The position numbers and the translations under genes are program-made. Shown here piece after piece: positions 18,095 to 30,294 of a DNA stretch of 64,000 nt (within the stretch, counting starts at the first letter, position 1; every line of letters begins with the position of its first letter). The DNA is from Vibrio hibernica (GTDB taxonomy: Bacteria > Pseudomonadota > Gammaproteobacteria > Enterobacterales > Vibrionaceae): the NCBI RefSeq assembly GCF_015223435.1, contig NZ_VHKO01000012.1, positions 1 to 64,000 of the forward strand, in the 5' to 3' direction. The notes under the pieces were generated by a model. That model was not told the DNA's origin. It did not search any database and saw nothing but the letters and a program-made list of their open reading frames with translations.

Positions 18095-18114
18095 CGAGCG
18101 GCTTAGGCCGCTCG
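18095..18114 (+). terminator. Putative lrp terminator
   Basis: A perfect 8-bp GC-rich stem CGAGCGGC/GCCGCTCG with a TTAG loop, then TCGTATTTT. The T-run is imperfect. Confidence 0.65.
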
Positions 18115-18269
18115 TCGTATTTTAGGACCACCGAGTTCATTATGTTTATCAGTTTTTCATATTGGTTTATTTCGTGAAAATATTATAAATAACGCTATGC
18201 AAACCAAAGAATAAAAACACATTACTTATAAACGTGATTTTCAGTTAACGCTCGGAATAGGGGCAAATT

Positions 18270-21200
18270 TTGTTTACGTATAGCAAAAAAATTTTCAAGC
18301 AAAACAAAGCAAAAACCGTGACGATCATTAAAGCTAAAGAAACGAAGCAAAGGTTTCGCCTTAATGGATCTCAACGCCTAAAAGAGGGCGGTTTTATTCT
18401 TGGTTTACTAGTGGCTATCTTGATGATGGTATCACTTTTCTCATTTGATCCAGCCGATCCATCATGGTCGCAAACGGCTTGGGGTGGTGTTGTCCACAAT
18501 GCTGGTGGTTATATCGGAGCGTGGATTGCAGATACTCTATTTTTTACTTTTGGCTCTTTTGCTTATCCTTTGCCTTTTATTATTTTGGGGGCTAGTTGGG
18601 CGTTTTTCCGATCGCGTGATGAAGACGAATCGATTGATTTATTGTTGTGGGGAACACGATTATTAGGTTTAGTCGTTATGCTGCTGACCAGTTGTGGGCT
18701 TGCCGATATTAACTTTGATGATATTTGGTACTTTTCTTCAGGTGGTGTAGTGGGTGACGTATTGACGTCTTTGGCTATGCCTGCTCTTAACAATCTTGGT
18801 TCGACCTTAGTTTTCATGTTCTTATGGGGTGCGGGTTTTACTCTTCTTACGGGTATTTCATGGTTAACGATTGTGGAAAGCTTAGGCCGAGGATCATTGC
18901 GTATTTGCCAGCGTTTATTTAATCGTGCACGTGGCGAAGAAACTGCTGTGGTTTCTTCCGCCGGTTTCCAGAAAAAAGAATTAGCATCTCTGAAGTTTGA
19001 TGATGTTGAAGAACAAGATTTATCATTACAGCTAGGTGCTATTGATGATGTAAATGAAGACGATGTTGCTGAATTACCTGAACAGCAGAAAGAGAAAAAA
19101 TCACCACGTTTTAATATTCACTTTCCACGTAAAGCTTCGAAAAAACAGCAGAGCACACACCAAGACCCCGTGATGTCAGCAAGCCATTCAATTGATCCAA
19201 CGGATGAAGAGCTGAATGATCCCCTATTTTCTGCGCCATCGGCTCCAACTCCGGTAGCTAATATGGCAGCGTCTGAACAATCTAATGCATCTACTCAGTC
19301 TCAACATCGTTATCAAAATCCGAACGCTACTATTGCCGAACTGGATCAACAAGCTGAGATGGAAGGGGATTTTGTTCCTCAAGAATCGCTTTCGAAGAAG
19401 TTGGTATTGCAGCCATTAGTAGAGCAAAACTCTTTTGAGCAAGAAGCAATCGCACCCATTGAAGTACCAACTCAAATATCAACGCCCTCGTTGTCGTCTG
19501 AATCTTTTATCTCAGATCCTTCGGTTTCTGAAGCGTTGACGATGAATAGCCAGTCGATATCGACGGAACATTTGGATGTTGATGAAGATAGCAGCGCGCC
19601 ATCATTTGGAAATATGGACGTAGATCTTGATCCTGAATCGACAGTTTCATTTAATACATCTGTCGTTGATCCGGAAGTTGATAGCCAGCCGAAGGTGAGT
19701 GAGAAAATAGCCGTCAGTCAAGAAGTCCCTACTATTAATCACCCAGAAACAAGTATTAGCAAATCTGAGCCTGAAAAGCCGAATGATACTGATGCAGCCG
19801 CTTTCCAAAATATAGTGGCAGCAGCTCAAGCGAAAAAGATGGTGTCACAGAACCCATTTTTAATTCAATCGGATCATAATCTGCCAGTACCAACCTCACC
19901 AATGCCGACACTGGAATTGTTATATCATCCAGAAAAGCGTGAGAGCCATATTGACCGTGATGCATTGGAAAATATCGCACGCTTAGTTGAATCTAAGTTA
20001 GCCGATTATAAAATTGAAGCACGAGTAGTGGATATCTTCCCCGGTCCAGTGATTACTCGTTTTGAACTCGATCTTGCACCTGGTGTAAAAGTGAGCCGCA
20101 TTTCTGGTTTATCGATGGACTTAGCCCGTTCACTATCAGCGATGGCAGTGCGCGTCGTAGAGGTTATTCCCGGTAAACCTTATGTTGGGCTTGAATTGCC
20201 AAATATGAGTCGAGAAACCGTCTATTTATCGGATGTGATTAACTCTGATCAATTCCAAAATAACAAATCACCAACGGCGGTTGTATTAGGTCAGGATATT
20301 GCAGGTGAAGCCGTGGTGGCTGATCTGGCTAAAATGCCACACGTATTAGTCGCTGGCACAACGGGTTCGGGTAAATCAGTTGGCGTTAACGTCATGATTT
20401 TAAGCATTTTGTATAAGGCCACTCCAGAAGATGTTCGCTTTATCATGATCGATCCGAAAATGCTGGAATTGTCTATTTATGAAGGTATTCCTCATTTACT
20501 TTCAGAAGTTGTGACTGACATGAAAGATGCATCTAATGCTTTGCGTTGGTGTGTTGGCGAAATGGAACGTCGTTATAAATTATTATCTGCTGTTGGAGTA
20601 CGTAACCTTAAAGGCTACAACGAGAAACTTAAAATGGCAGCAGCGGCGGGACATCCAATTCATGATCCACTGTGGAAGCCCGGTGACAGCATGGATGAAA
20701 TGCCACCACTATTAGAAAAATTGCCATCGATTGTGGTGATTGTGGATGAATTTGCTGACTTGATCATGGTTGTGGGTAAAAAAGTAGAAGAGTTAATTGC
20801 TCGACTGGCACAAAAAGCGCGTGCAGCCGGTATTCACTTAGTGCTTGCCACACAACGACCATCGGTAGATGTCATTACCGGTTTGATTAAAGCCAATATT
20901 CCAGCTCGTGTTGCATTTACCGTTTCAACCAAAACCGATTCACGCACTATTTTAGATCAAAGTGGCGCGGAGTCATTATTGGGTATGGGTGACATGCTCT
21001 ACTTACCACCAGGTTCAAATCATACCGTGCGTATTCATGGGGCCTTTGCTTCAGATGATGATGTTCATGCGGTTGTTAATGATTGGAAAGCACGTGGTAG
21101 ACCCGTTTATATTGATGAAATTATTCATGGTGAACCAACAGCTGAGAGCTTACTTCCTGGGGAACAGTTAGAAGGCGAAGAAGAAATGGATCCACTCTAC

Positions 21201-21392
21201 GATCAAGTAGTAGAGTTTGTGACCGATTCTCGTCGAGGTTCTGTTTCTGGAGTGCAACGTCGATTTAAAATTGGTTATAACCGTGCAGCACGTATTATTG
21301 AGCAATTAGAAGCTCAAGGTATTGTGAGCTCTCCGGGCCATAATGGTAATCGTGAAGTAATTGCGCCACCACCAGTGAAGCAGTTCGACTAA
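18270..21392 (+). CDS. ftsK: DNA translocase FtsK
   Basis: A 1040-residue septal DNA pump that moves chromosome termini and activates XerCD at dif. An N-terminal domain with four membrane helices (about 40-205) is followed by a long acidic, Ser/Gln-rich linker (about 230-540) and the motor domain with Walker A GTTGSGKS (696-703) and Walker [12 protein letters not shown]. The C-terminal gamma winged helix ([20 protein letters not shown]) recognises KOPS. TTG 18270 is used because TAGGGG lies about 6 bases upstream. Confidence 0.97.
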   Translation: MFTYSKKIFKQNKAKTVTIIKAKETKQRFRLNGSQRLKEGGFILGLLVAILMMVSLFSFDPADPSWSQTAWGGVVHNAGGYIGAWIADTLFFTFGSFAYPLPFIILGASWAFFRSRDEDESIDLLLWGTRLLGLVVMLLTSCGLADINFDDIWYFSSGGVVGDVLTSLAMPALNNLGSTLVFMFLWGAGFTLLTGISWLTIVESLGRGSLRICQRLFNRARGEETAVVSSAGFQKKELASLKFDDVEEQDLSLQLGAIDDVNEDDVAELPEQQKEKKSPRFNIHFPRKASKKQQSTHQDPVMSASHSIDPTDEELNDPLFSAPSAPTPVANMAASEQSNASTQSQHRYQNPNATIAELDQQAEMEGDFVPQESLSKKLVLQPLVEQNSFEQEAIAPIEVPTQISTPSLSSESFISDPSVSEALTMNSQSISTEHLDVDEDSSAPSFGNMDVDLDPESTVSFNTSVVDPEVDSQPKVSEKIAVSQEVPTINHPETSISKSEPEKPNDTDAAAFQNIVAAAQAKKMVSQNPFLIQSDHNLPVPTSPMPTLELLYHPEKRESHIDRDALENIARLVESKLADYKIEARVVDIFPGPVITRFELDLAPGVKVSRISGLSMDLARSLSAMAVRVVEVIPGKPYVGLELPNMSRETVYLSDVINSDQFQNNKSPTAVVLGQDIAGEAVVADLAKMPHVLVAGTTGSGKSVGVNVMILSILYKATPEDVRFIMIDPKMLELSIYEGIPHLLSEVVTDMKDASNALRWCVGEMERRYKLLSAVGVRNLKGYNEKLKMAAAAGHPIHDPLWKPGDSMDEMPPLLEKLPSIVVIVDEFADLIMVVGKKVEELIARLAQKARAAGIHLVLATQRPSVDVITGLIKANIPARVAFTVSTKTDSRTILDQSGAESLLGMGDMLYLPPGSNHTVRIHGAFASDDDVHAVVNDWKARGRPVYIDEIIHGEPTAESLLPGEQLEGEEEMDPLYDQVVEFVTDSRRGSVSGVQRRFKIGYNRAARIIEQLEAQGIVSSPGHNGNREVIAPPPVKQFD

Positions 21393-21394
21393 TA

Positions 21395-21471
21395 TATACC
21401 CCAAGTCATTGAGTTACAGTCAACAAAGCTGCTGCTTCAAATAAGACAGGTATAGCCTTCGTATTTGAAGC
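21395..21471. repeat. Vibrio-type intergenic palindrome between ftsK and lolA
   Basis: TATACC (21395-21400) and GGTATA (21449-21454) bracket an imperfect palindrome (CAAGTCATTGAGTTACAG, then CTGCTGCTTCAA). A second, perfect stem GCTTCAAATA/TATTTGAAGC spans 21434-21471. The sequence resembles the abundant short palindromes beginning TATACCCAAGT in Vibrio intergenic regions (recalled, not searched). Confidence 0.65.
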
Positions 21472-21515
21472 TATCAATATAGCGTCAAATTACGTTAGAT
21501 AAAAAGGATTTAACA

Positions 21516-22130
21516 ATGAAAAAATGGTTAAGCGTATTCTTATTTTCGACAGTAATAAGTTTGTTAAGCCCTGGCGCTTTTGCTAATGGTAAAGATGAGC
21601 TGAGTTCTCGTTTGAGTTTAAATAAAGGCTTTAGTGCTGATTTTTCTCAAAAAGTCACCAGCCCTGAGGGTGAAGTATTAATGGAAGGTGAGGGGAACGC
21701 GCAAATCTCTCGTCCGAGTCTGTTCCGTTGGGAAACCAAAACGCCAGATGAAACGATATTAGTTTCTGATGGGAAAAGTGTCTGGTATTACAGCCCATTT
21801 GTTTCTCAAGTGACGATTTTAAGCCAAGAGCAAGCGACGGCACAAACGCCTTTTGTCTTGCTGACACGCAATAAAGCCAGTGATTGGGCGCAATATGATG
21901 TGACTCAAAATAAAGATACGTTCACTTTGAAACCAACAGCATCAGATACCACCGTTGGGACATTCCAAATTCAAATTGATAGTAAAGGTGTAGTAAAAGC
22001 ATTCAATGTGATTGAGCAAGATGGGCAAACAAGTGAGTTTGTATTTCAAAACGTTAAGCTCAAAATACCAAGTAAATCTCGTTTTACTTTTCAAGTGCCG
22101 AAAGGTGTAGAGGTCGATGACCAACGCTAA
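21516..22130 (+). CDS. lolA: Outer-membrane lipoprotein carrier protein LolA
   Basis: A 204-residue periplasmic chaperone that takes lipoproteins from LolCDE to LolB. The signal peptide [17 protein letters not shown] is cleaved after AFA (about residue 23). The mature protein has family marks: [33 protein letters not shown] and [16 protein letters not shown]. It lies between ftsK and rarA as in enterics. Confidence 0.95.
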   Translation: MKKWLSVFLFSTVISLLSPGAFANGKDELSSRLSLNKGFSADFSQKVTSPEGEVLMEGEGNAQISRPSLFRWETKTPDETILVSDGKSVWYYSPFVSQVTILSQEQATAQTPFVLLTRNKASDWAQYDVTQNKDTFTLKPTASDTTVGTFQIQIDSKGVVKAFNVIEQDGQTSEFVFQNVKLKIPSKSRFTFQVPKGVEVDDQR

Positions 22131-22198
22131 GGGTTCAAATATTAATAACGGCTTGAAGTGCAAATTAAGTACTGCAATAAAGTGGGTATCCTAAGATT

Positions 22199-23548
22199 AT
22201 GAGCAATTTTAGTTTAGACTTTTTTTCGGATGATGATTTTCGCCCGTTAGCAGCGCGTATGCGACCAATGACAGTCGAGCAATATTATGGGCAACAGCAT
22301 ATTCTTGGGCTTAATAAGCCGCTTCGTCGAGCTTTAGAGGCTGGACATATTCATTCCATGATTCTATGGGGTCCCCCAGGTACTGGTAAAACGACGCTTG
22401 CAGAAGTGGCTGCTAATTATGCTAATGCAGAAGTTGAGCGTCTTTCTGCTGTGACCTCAGGTGTGAAAGATATTCGCCTTGCAATTGAAAAAGCGCGTGA
22501 ACATAAGTTATCAGGTCGTAAAACGATTTTATTTGTGGATGAAGTGCATCGCTTTAATAAAAGCCAGCAAGATGCATTCCTTCCTCATATCGAAGATGGC
22601 ACTATCACTTTTATTGGCGCAACGACTGAAAATCCTTCCTTTGAATTAAATAATGCATTGTTGTCTCGCGCAAGAGTTTACAAATTAACCGCCCTAGATT
22701 CGTCAGATATTTTAAATGTTCTCAACCAAGCAATCCAAGATCCAGACCGTGGCTTAGGTAATATTCCTGCGCAATTTGAAGGTGAAATATTAGAACGATT
22801 AGTTGAACTGGTGAATGGCGACGCTCGCATGTCGTTAAATTATCTTGAGCTGATTTATGATCTTGCAGAAGAAAATGAAAAAGGCATCAAAATTATTACT
22901 TTGGCGTTACTGGCTGAAGTTGCAGGAGAGAAGGTTGCCCGCTTCGATAATAAAGGTGATATGTGGTATGACTTAATTTCAGCGGTGCATAAATCGATTC
23001 GAGGCTCAAATCCCGATGCCGCGTTGTATTGGTCAGCGCGTATGATGGCCGCAGGCTGTGACCCTTTATATATCGTACGCCGATTACTGGCTATTGCCTC
23101 TGAAGATATTGGGAATGCGGATCCAAGAGCGATGCAAATTGCGATTTCTGCATGGGATTGTTTTACTCGAATAGGGCCGGCAGAAGGGGAACGCGCGATA
23201 GCTCAAGCGATTGTGTACTTAGCGTGTGCGCCTAAAAGTAATGCGGTTTACACGGCTTGGAAGCAAGCTCTGCAAGATGCGCATAATCAACCTGAATATG
23301 ATGTTCCTTTGCATTTACGCAATGCGCCAACCAGTTTGATGAAAGATTTAGGTTACGGCGTAGAATATCGTTATGCTCATGATGAGCCGGGAGCTTATGC
23401 GGCAGGTGAAAACTATTTCCCTCCTGAAATGGCGCAAACTCGTTACTATCAGCCAAGCAATCGAGGCTTAGAAGCGAAAATAGGCGACAAGCTAGAATAT
23501 TTGGCTAATTTAGATATAAAAAGCCCACAAAAGCGCTATCAAAAGTAG
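22199..23548 (+). CDS. rarA: Replication-associated recombination protein RarA
   Basis: A 449-residue AAA+ ATPase of the RarA/MgsA/WRNIP1 family acting at stalled forks. Walker A is GPPGTGKT (58-65) and Walker B is [10 protein letters not shown], with [11 protein letters not shown] as sensor 1 and LLSRARV following. The C-terminal tetramerisation region reads [13 protein letters not shown] and [20 protein letters not shown] stem-loop overlapping the end of the gene (about 23524-23560) may limit read-through into serS. Confidence 0.96.
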   Translation: MSNFSLDFFSDDDFRPLAARMRPMTVEQYYGQQHILGLNKPLRRALEAGHIHSMILWGPPGTGKTTLAEVAANYANAEVERLSAVTSGVKDIRLAIEKAREHKLSGRKTILFVDEVHRFNKSQQDAFLPHIEDGTITFIGATTENPSFELNNALLSRARVYKLTALDSSDILNVLNQAIQDPDRGLGNIPAQFEGEILERLVELVNGDARMSLNYLELIYDLAEENEKGIKIITLALLAEVAGEKVARFDNKGDMWYDLISAVHKSIRGSNPDAALYWSARMMAAGCDPLYIVRRLLAIASEDIGNADPRAMQIAISAWDCFTRIGPAEGERAIAQAIVYLACAPKSNAVYTAWKQALQDAHNQPEYDVPLHLRNAPTSLMKDLGYGVEYRYAHDEPGAYAAGENYFPPEMAQTRYYQPSNRGLEAKIGDKLEYLANLDIKSPQKRYQK

Positions 23549-23596
23549 TGCTTTTTGGGTATCGTTTTAGCCTGTAATTTTATCATTTTTCAATAA

Positions 23597-24952
<1,356 letters not shown>

Positions 24953-24987
24953 AATTAGCAGACATGCCGATTAGGCAAGTTAAAATA

Positions 24988-25016
24988 AAAACCGAAGCAT
25001 AATCTGCTTCGGTTTT
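24988..25016. terminator. Bidirectional terminator, serS / retropepsin gene
   Basis: AAAACCGAAGCA and TGCTTCGGTTTT form a perfect 12-bp stem with a five-base loop, between convergent genes. Confidence 0.93.
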
Positions 25017-25054
25017 GTGTTTTTGATAGCATCTAATTAGGCTTTAAAGGAAGC

Positions 25055-25648
25055 TTACTTCTCTGTAGATTCCGATTTTTTTGCGGTCTTTGTTTTTTCT
25101 ACCAGTTTCACTTTAGGCTGAATGTAGGTATGGGATACATCCACAATAGCGTCATCATCAATAAAAGTACGTCCAATCAACACTGGGAACTCTAATTGGT
25201 TACGATCGACTAAAGTAAAATCAGATTTCGTTTTATGGTCGCCAATTTGAACGGCAAGAGCCACGACAGGACGAGGTTCGGATGCTTTACTTGTACTCGC
25301 TTGTTTGACTTTTACCCAACGTTTTACTGGCATAGTGAACTGTTTAGAGGTCGCACCATCGTGTGAGAGTTTAAAGTCGACCATCAACTTACCATTTTTC
25401 TTGTAAGTATGGATATCAACCGCACTAATAGAAGAGGTGGTTGCACCAGTATCAATACGTGCTTTGACGTTATGATTAATATCGGCGATATATATCCATT
25501 CGACCTCGCCTAGAATTAAACTACCATTCTTTATATGTGTGGCTATTTCAATATCTTGCGCGGTAACCGTACTAACAGGTTGAACTTTTTCAGCCGCAAT
25601 GGCTGAAAAGGAACAAGAAAATAAAGTGACTATTAGCCATTTGAACAT
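25055..25648 (-). CDS. Secreted retropepsin-like aspartic peptidase family protein (RimK-associated type, COG4067-like)
   Basis: A 197-residue exported protein. The signal peptide MFKWLIVTLFSCSFSAIA ends before AEK. The domain has one aspartic-protease half site, ARIDTGATTSS, and the second motif FPVLIGRTFI, as in single-domain retropepsins that act as dimers. Such proteins are often named putative ATP-dependent zinc proteases, a misleading label. It is paralogous to the lipoprotein at 60326. ATG 25648 is chosen because it gives a proper signal peptide and has AAAGG upstream; the frame is open to 25708. It lies 90 bases after bioA on the same strand. Confidence 0.85.
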   Translation of the reverse strand: MFKWLIVTLFSCSFSAIAAEKVQPVSTVTAQDIEIATHIKNGSLILGEVEWIYIADINHNVKARIDTGATTSSISAVDIHTYKKNGKLMVDFKLSHDGATSKQFTMPVKRWVKVKQASTSKASEPRPVVALAVQIGDHKTKSDFTLVDRNQLEFPVLIGRTFIDDDAIVDVSHTYIQPKVKLVEKTKTAKKSESTEK

Positions 25649-25738
25649 AGTGGGAAACCTTTTGATGTCATTATAATAAAACTGGCTAAATTTTAGCATA
25701 AAGATCACCCGACATGCGTGATATGCTGGGCTTCTTTG

Positions 25739-27100
25739 TCAATTTTCTGTCGTTAAAAAACAATCATCTTTCTCTAATGCACTTTCAATCGCGTGCAATA
25801 ACTGATCAATATGTTCGGGCTTTGAGATATAAGGCGGCATAATATAAATCAACCTACCAAATGGCCGTATCCAGACACCATGCTCCACAAAATACGCTTG
25901 GATGAGTTCCATATTGACTGGAACATGCGTTTCTACTACTCCAATAGCGCCAAGCCAACGAACGGATTTGACTCTATTATAGGATTTAAATCGTGGCAGT
26001 TTTTCTGAAAAAATGGTTTCAATATCTAAAACTTGTTTTTTCCACTCTTCAGTTTTTATTAAATCCAAACTCGCGGTTGCCACCGCACATGCTAAAGGGT
26101 TAGCCATAAAGGTTGGACCATGCATAAAGCAACCGGCTTCACTATTACAGACTAAATCGGCTACTTTCTTGCTGGTAACTGTAGCAGAAAGTGTCATATA
26201 ACCACTCGTAAGCGCTTTACCTATACATAAAATATCAGGTTGGATATTGGCATGCTCACAAGCAAATAATTTTCCGGTACGACCAAACCCAGTGGCAATT
26301 TCATCCACAATTAAAAGAATTTCATATTGATCGCATAATTGGCGAACCCCTTGTAGAAACTGCGGGTGATAGATCCTCATACCACCAGCTCCTTGCACGA
26401 TAGGCTCTAAAATAACAGCCGCTAGTTCTTGATGATGCAATGCTATTTTCTGTTCAAAATCGAAAAGATCATCGGGGTTAAACTCAGGCCATCTGCCATC
26501 TTGAATTTGATGATTTTCGGGGGACTTAGCAAAGATATGTTCAGGTAAAAATCCTTTATACATTTGATGCATAGAGTTATTGGGATCGGTCACTGACATA
26601 GCTGCAAATGTATCTCCATGATAACCGTGTTCTAGTGTTAGGAACTTGGATCGAAGAGGAATATTACTCGCTATTCTTTGCTTTGATTCTTTGCCATACC
26701 AATATTGCAGTGCCATTTTTAGTGCCACCTCGACAGAGACTGATCCTGAATCGGCTAAAAAAACGTGCTCAAGATTGGATGGTACTAATGACAAAATATT
26801 TTTACACAGACTAATAGCTGGCTGATGGGTTAAGCCACCAAACATGATGTGTGACATTTTATCGATTTGTTGATGCGCCGCTTGATTGAGTTGAGGGTGG
26901 TTATAACCATGTATTGCTGACCACCAAGAAGACATTCCATCCACTAGATTTTTACCATTTTCTAATTGAATCATCACGCCACTGGCTTGGGTGACAGGGT
27001 AGCAAGGCAGGGGGTTTAGCGTGGAAGTATAAGGGTGCCAGATATGCTGTTGATCAAACTCAGTGTCTATTGGAATTGATTTGTTTGATTTATGATTCAT
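25739..27100 (-). CDS. bioA: Adenosylmethionine-8-amino-7-oxononanoate aminotransferase
   Basis: A 453-residue class III PLP aminotransferase making 7,8-diaminopelargonate (DAPA) from KAPA with SAM as amino donor. Family marks are HIWHPYTS at the N-terminus, DGMSSWWSAIHGYNHP, IVDEIATGFGRTGKLFACEH, the PLP lysine in CIGKALTSGYM, and the substrate segment FMHGPTFMANPLACAVA. It is divergent from bioBFCD, and its ATG overlaps the left half of the BirA operator. Confidence 0.97.
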   Translation of the reverse strand: MNHKSNKSIPIDTEFDQQHIWHPYTSTLNPLPCYPVTQASGVMIQLENGKNLVDGMSSWWSAIHGYNHPQLNQAAHQQIDKMSHIMFGGLTHQPAISLCKNILSLVPSNLEHVFLADSGSVSVEVALKMALQYWYGKESKQRIASNIPLRSKFLTLEHGYHGDTFAAMSVTDPNNSMHQMYKGFLPEHIFAKSPENHQIQDGRWPEFNPDDLFDFEQKIALHHQELAAVILEPIVQGAGGMRIYHPQFLQGVRQLCDQYEILLIVDEIATGFGRTGKLFACEHANIQPDILCIGKALTSGYMTLSATVTSKKVADLVCNSEAGCFMHGPTFMANPLACAVATASLDLIKTEEWKKQVLDIETIFSEKLPRFKSYNRVKSVRWLGAIGVVETHVPVNMELIQAYFVEHGVWIRPFGRLIYIMPPYISKPEHIDQLLHAIESALEKDDCFLTTEN

Positions 27101-27153
27101 TGTAAACCTGTTGATAAATTTAAAGTTGACAGTGTATCCTCTGTGAGTAGACT
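27100..27153. promoter_or_regulatory. bio operator (BirA site) and bioB promoter
   Basis: TTGTAAACC (27100-27108) is a perfect left half of the BirA box. The right half AGTTGACAG (27124-27132), 15 bases on, matches GGTTTACAA at 6 of 9. Overlapping it is a -35 TTGACA (27126-27131), with TAGACT (27148-27153) 16 bases downstream as -10 for bioB. BirA bound here would block both directions, as in E. coli. Confidence 0.8.
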
Positions 27154-27212
27154 AGCCAAGCTTTAACAAGTGCTAACGCTATGGCATTCATCAAAATAAT
27201 AAGGAACTCACC

Positions 27213-28259
27213 GTGGAAGCTCGTCATTACTGGACAGTTCAACAAGTACAAACGCTTATTGATAAACCTTTTATGGATTTGTTGTTTGAAGCCCAACAAG
27301 TGCATCGTCAATATCAACAGACCAATCATGTGCAAGTAAGTACATTGCTTTCGATCAAAACGGGTGCTTGTCCTGAAGACTGTAAATATTGTCCACAAAG
27401 TGCGCATTATCGTACTGATGTTGAAAAAGAGCGCTTAATGGAAGTGGAGCGAGTATTGGATGCGGCGCAAAAGGCGAAGCACTCAGGTTCAACACGGTTC
27501 TGCATGGGGGCTGCTTGGAAGAACCCTAAGCAAAGAGATATGCCATATTTAACGGACATGATTAAAGGCGTGAAAGACCTAGGCTTGGAAACATGCATGA
27601 CGCTTGGCATGTTAACGCCAGCTCAAGCCACTGAGCTTTCTGATGCAGGTTTGGATTATTATAATCATAACTTGGACACTTCTCCTGAGTTTTACGGCAA
27701 AATAATTACCACTCGAACTTATCAAGATCGCTTAGATACGCTTTCTCATGTCCGTGATGCGGGAATGAAAATTTGTTCTGGTGGCATTATTGGCATGGGA
27801 GAAAGTGTTTCTGATCGTGCCGGTTTACTCGTTGAGCTTGCGAACTTACCCACTCAGCCAGAAAGTGTGCCGATTAATATGTTGGTGAAGGTTAAAGGAA
27901 CCCCAATGGAGAATGTTGAGGATGTTGAACCGTTTGATTTTATCCGCTTGATTGCGATAGCGCGGATCATGATGCCTCAATCAGCAGTTCGTCTTTCTGC
28001 TGGGCGTGAAAATATGAATGAACAAATGCAAGCCTTGTGTTTTATGGCCGGTGCGAATTCGATTTTTTATGGTTGTAAGCTATTAACTACGCCAAATCCT
28101 GAAGAAGATACTGATTTGCAATTATTTGAAAAACTAGGAATTAACCGTCAACAAGTTCATCAAAAACCTGATGATGTTCAAGAGAGTGATTTGCTGGATC
28201 AAGTAATCGAACAAGTTGTGGCTCGGCCGACAGCAGATGATATTTTCTACCAAGCATAA
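27213..28259 (+). CDS. bioB: Biotin synthase
   Basis: A 348-residue radical-SAM enzyme inserting sulfur into dethiobiotin. The radical-SAM cysteines are Cys53, Cys57 and Cys60 (CPEDCKYC). [34 protein letters not shown] and [12 protein letters not shown], which contains the Arg ligand of the 2Fe-2S cluster, are all present. The GTG start follows AAGGA by 7 bases and gives the family N-terminus. First gene of bioBFCD. Confidence 0.97.
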   Translation: MEARHYWTVQQVQTLIDKPFMDLLFEAQQVHRQYQQTNHVQVSTLLSIKTGACPEDCKYCPQSAHYRTDVEKERLMEVERVLDAAQKAKHSGSTRFCMGAAWKNPKQRDMPYLTDMIKGVKDLGLETCMTLGMLTPAQATELSDAGLDYYNHNLDTSPEFYGKIITTRTYQDRLDTLSHVRDAGMKICSGGIIGMGESVSDRAGLLVELANLPTQPESVPINMLVKVKGTPMENVEDVEPFDFIRLIAIARIMMPQSAVRLSAGRENMNEQMQALCFMAGANSIFYGCKLLTTPNPEEDTDLQLFEKLGINRQQVHQKPDDVQESDLLDQVIEQVVARPTADDIFYQA

Positions 28260-28270
28260 GGCCTGAAATT

Positions 28271-29464
28271 ATGTTTGAACAAAGAATAGCTCAGCAGTTA
28301 CAAGGGCGACAACAAGCAGGGTTATCCCGTAGTTTACATACTCTTAACATGGGAAGTAATGCGCAATTAATGAATGAGAAACACCAGTCATTTGTGAACT
28401 TTTCGAGTAATGATTATTTAGGGTTGTCTCAAGATCCTGAATTATGCCAAGCCTGGCAACAAGGCTTAGCAAAGTATGGCTGTGGAAGTGGAGCATCTCC
28501 TTTAGTGACTGGTTTTAGTTCTGCACATGCCAACTTAGAAGCAAAGCTGTGCGAATGGCTCGGATTTGAAAGAGCGGTTTTATTTAGTTCGGGCTTTAGT
28601 GCCAACCAAGCCATGTTGTTTGCTTTGCTGCAATCAGGCGATGTATTGATTCAAGATAAGCTTAATCACGCTTCATTAATCGAGGCTGGTTTATTATCTG
28701 CAGCAGAGATGGTTCGTTTTAAACATAATGACGTGCATCAACTTAATCAACAGTTACAAAAGACCGCTAATGATCATAAATCGGCGTTAGTGGTAACGGA
28801 AGGCGTATTTAGCATGGATGGCGATCAATCGGATCTAGCATCTATCCATCAAATTTGTCTGAATCACCAATCATGGCTTGCTGTCGATGATGCTCATGGG
28901 ATTGGCGTATTAGGAGACGCAGGCGCAGGCGCAGGCAGTTGTGCTGCAATGGGCATTAAACCTAATATTCTGGTTGTTACCTTTGGCAAAGCATTTGGTC
29001 TATCAGGTGCTGCCATTTTATGTGACCGTAATACGGGAGATTACTTGACTCAGTTTTCCCGTCATCATGTTTATTCTACGTCAATCCCACCATCACAAGC
29101 ATTCGCGTTATCTCATGCAATTGAGATGATCCAAACGCAGCAGTGGCGTCGAGATAAGCTTCTAGATCTCAATAGTTATTATCAAGAAGGATTAGAGAAT
29201 ATCGCTGGATATGTCGCGACTAAAACTACGATTAAACCTTTTATCTGTGGATCGAATGATAAGGTTATGCATTTCTCTGATCAGTTAAAGCAACACGGTT
29301 TTTGGGTTGGCGCGATTCGTCCGCCGACAGTAGCGAAAAATAGTGCTCGATTACGCATAACACTCACCGCGAACCATAGTGTTGAACAAATCATGCAATT
29401 AACGTCTTTGCTCTCTGAGATCGTTGAAGTTTTTGATCAATATACAACGAGAGAGGTGGTGTAA
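28271..29464 (+). CDS. bioF: 8-amino-7-oxononanoate synthase
   Basis: A 397-residue PLP enzyme condensing a pimeloyl thioester with alanine to KAPA. The N-terminal FVNFSSNDYLGLSQ, SGFSANQAML, DDAHGIGVLG and the PLP lysine Lys240 in TFGKAFGLSGAA mark the alpha-oxoamine synthase family. It starts 11 bases after bioB, and its stop overlaps the bioC start by one base. Confidence 0.96.
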   Translation: MFEQRIAQQLQGRQQAGLSRSLHTLNMGSNAQLMNEKHQSFVNFSSNDYLGLSQDPELCQAWQQGLAKYGCGSGASPLVTGFSSAHANLEAKLCEWLGFERAVLFSSGFSANQAMLFALLQSGDVLIQDKLNHASLIEAGLLSAAEMVRFKHNDVHQLNQQLQKTANDHKSALVVTEGVFSMDGDQSDLASIHQICLNHQSWLAVDDAHGIGVLGDAGAGAGSCAAMGIKPNILVVTFGKAFGLSGAAILCDRNTGDYLTQFSRHHVYSTSIPPSQAFALSHAIEMIQTQQWRRDKLLDLNSYYQEGLENIAGYVATKTTIKPFICGSNDKVMHFSDQLKQHGFWVGAIRPPTVAKNSARLRITLTANHSVEQIMQLTSLLSEIVEVFDQYTTREVV

Positions 29465-30294
29465 TGCAGGCCCCAACGATGTTATTACCAACAGTTGAAC
29501 AAAGTCTCATCGATAAACAAGCGATCGCACAAGCATTCAGTAAAGCCGCGTGTACCTATGATCAACATGCGGCATTTCAACGGGATGTTGGACAAAGACT
29601 GATGGATAAATTACCCCAAGATCTTACCGGATTATCGGTATTAGATTTAGGTTGTGGAACGGGCTATTTTACTGCGCAATTAGCACAACGCGGAGCAAAA
29701 GTGACCGCATTTGATTTATCTGATTCTATGCTTGAACAATGTCGTAAACGTTGTACTTCACTCTCACTCTCAGTTTCAGTTTCAGTTTCATATCAACAAG
29801 GTGATGCTGAAATACCGCCATTTGCAAATAATAGTTTCGATATTGTATTTTCAAACCTGGCGATTCAATGGTGCCGTGATTTAACGCGTTTATTTAAAAC
29901 AGTCGTGAATTTATTAATCCCAGAAGGTCGGTTTTATTTCTCTTCTCTTCTTGATGGATCTTTGTATGAGCTACAACAATCTTGGGCTCAAGTTGATGAA
30001 AATCAACATGTGAATCAATTTCATTCACGTGATGAGATAAACGTTGCGTTAGCTCAAGCATCCATCAAACCCTACCACGTAGACTCCGTTAAAATTCAAG
30101 TTTGGTATGCTTCTGCTTTTGAATTAATGAAAGATTTAAAAGGCATTGGTGCAACGTACGTTCCAGGTAGGGCTTATGGCCTAACCAAGCGTCGGGCGCT
30201 GCTGGGTGTCGAACAAGCATATCGACAGTATTGCAATCCATTAGGTCAGTTTCCCGCGACCTATCAAGTTTGTTTAGGACTTATTGTAAAATGA
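29464..30294 (+). CDS. bioC: Malonyl-ACP O-methyltransferase BioC
   Basis: A 276-residue SAM methyltransferase that methylates malonyl-ACP to prime pimelate synthesis. The N-terminal [20 protein letters not shown] is typical of BioC, and motif I is [20 protein letters not shown] is a second family mark. An in-frame TCAGTT micro-repeat (29770-29790) encodes a Ser-Val run in a surface stretch. ATG overlaps the bioF TAA, and its own stop overlaps bioD, so the three are translationally coupled. Confidence 0.95.
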   Translation: MQAPTMLLPTVEQSLIDKQAIAQAFSKAACTYDQHAAFQRDVGQRLMDKLPQDLTGLSVLDLGCGTGYFTAQLAQRGAKVTAFDLSDSMLEQCRKRCTSLSLSVSVSVSYQQGDAEIPPFANNSFDIVFSNLAIQWCRDLTRLFKTVVNLLIPEGRFYFSSLLDGSLYELQQSWAQVDENQHVNQFHSRDEINVALAQASIKPYHVDSVKIQVWYASAFELMKDLKGIGATYVPGRAYGLTKRRALLGVEQAYRQYCNPLGQFPATYQVCLGLIVK

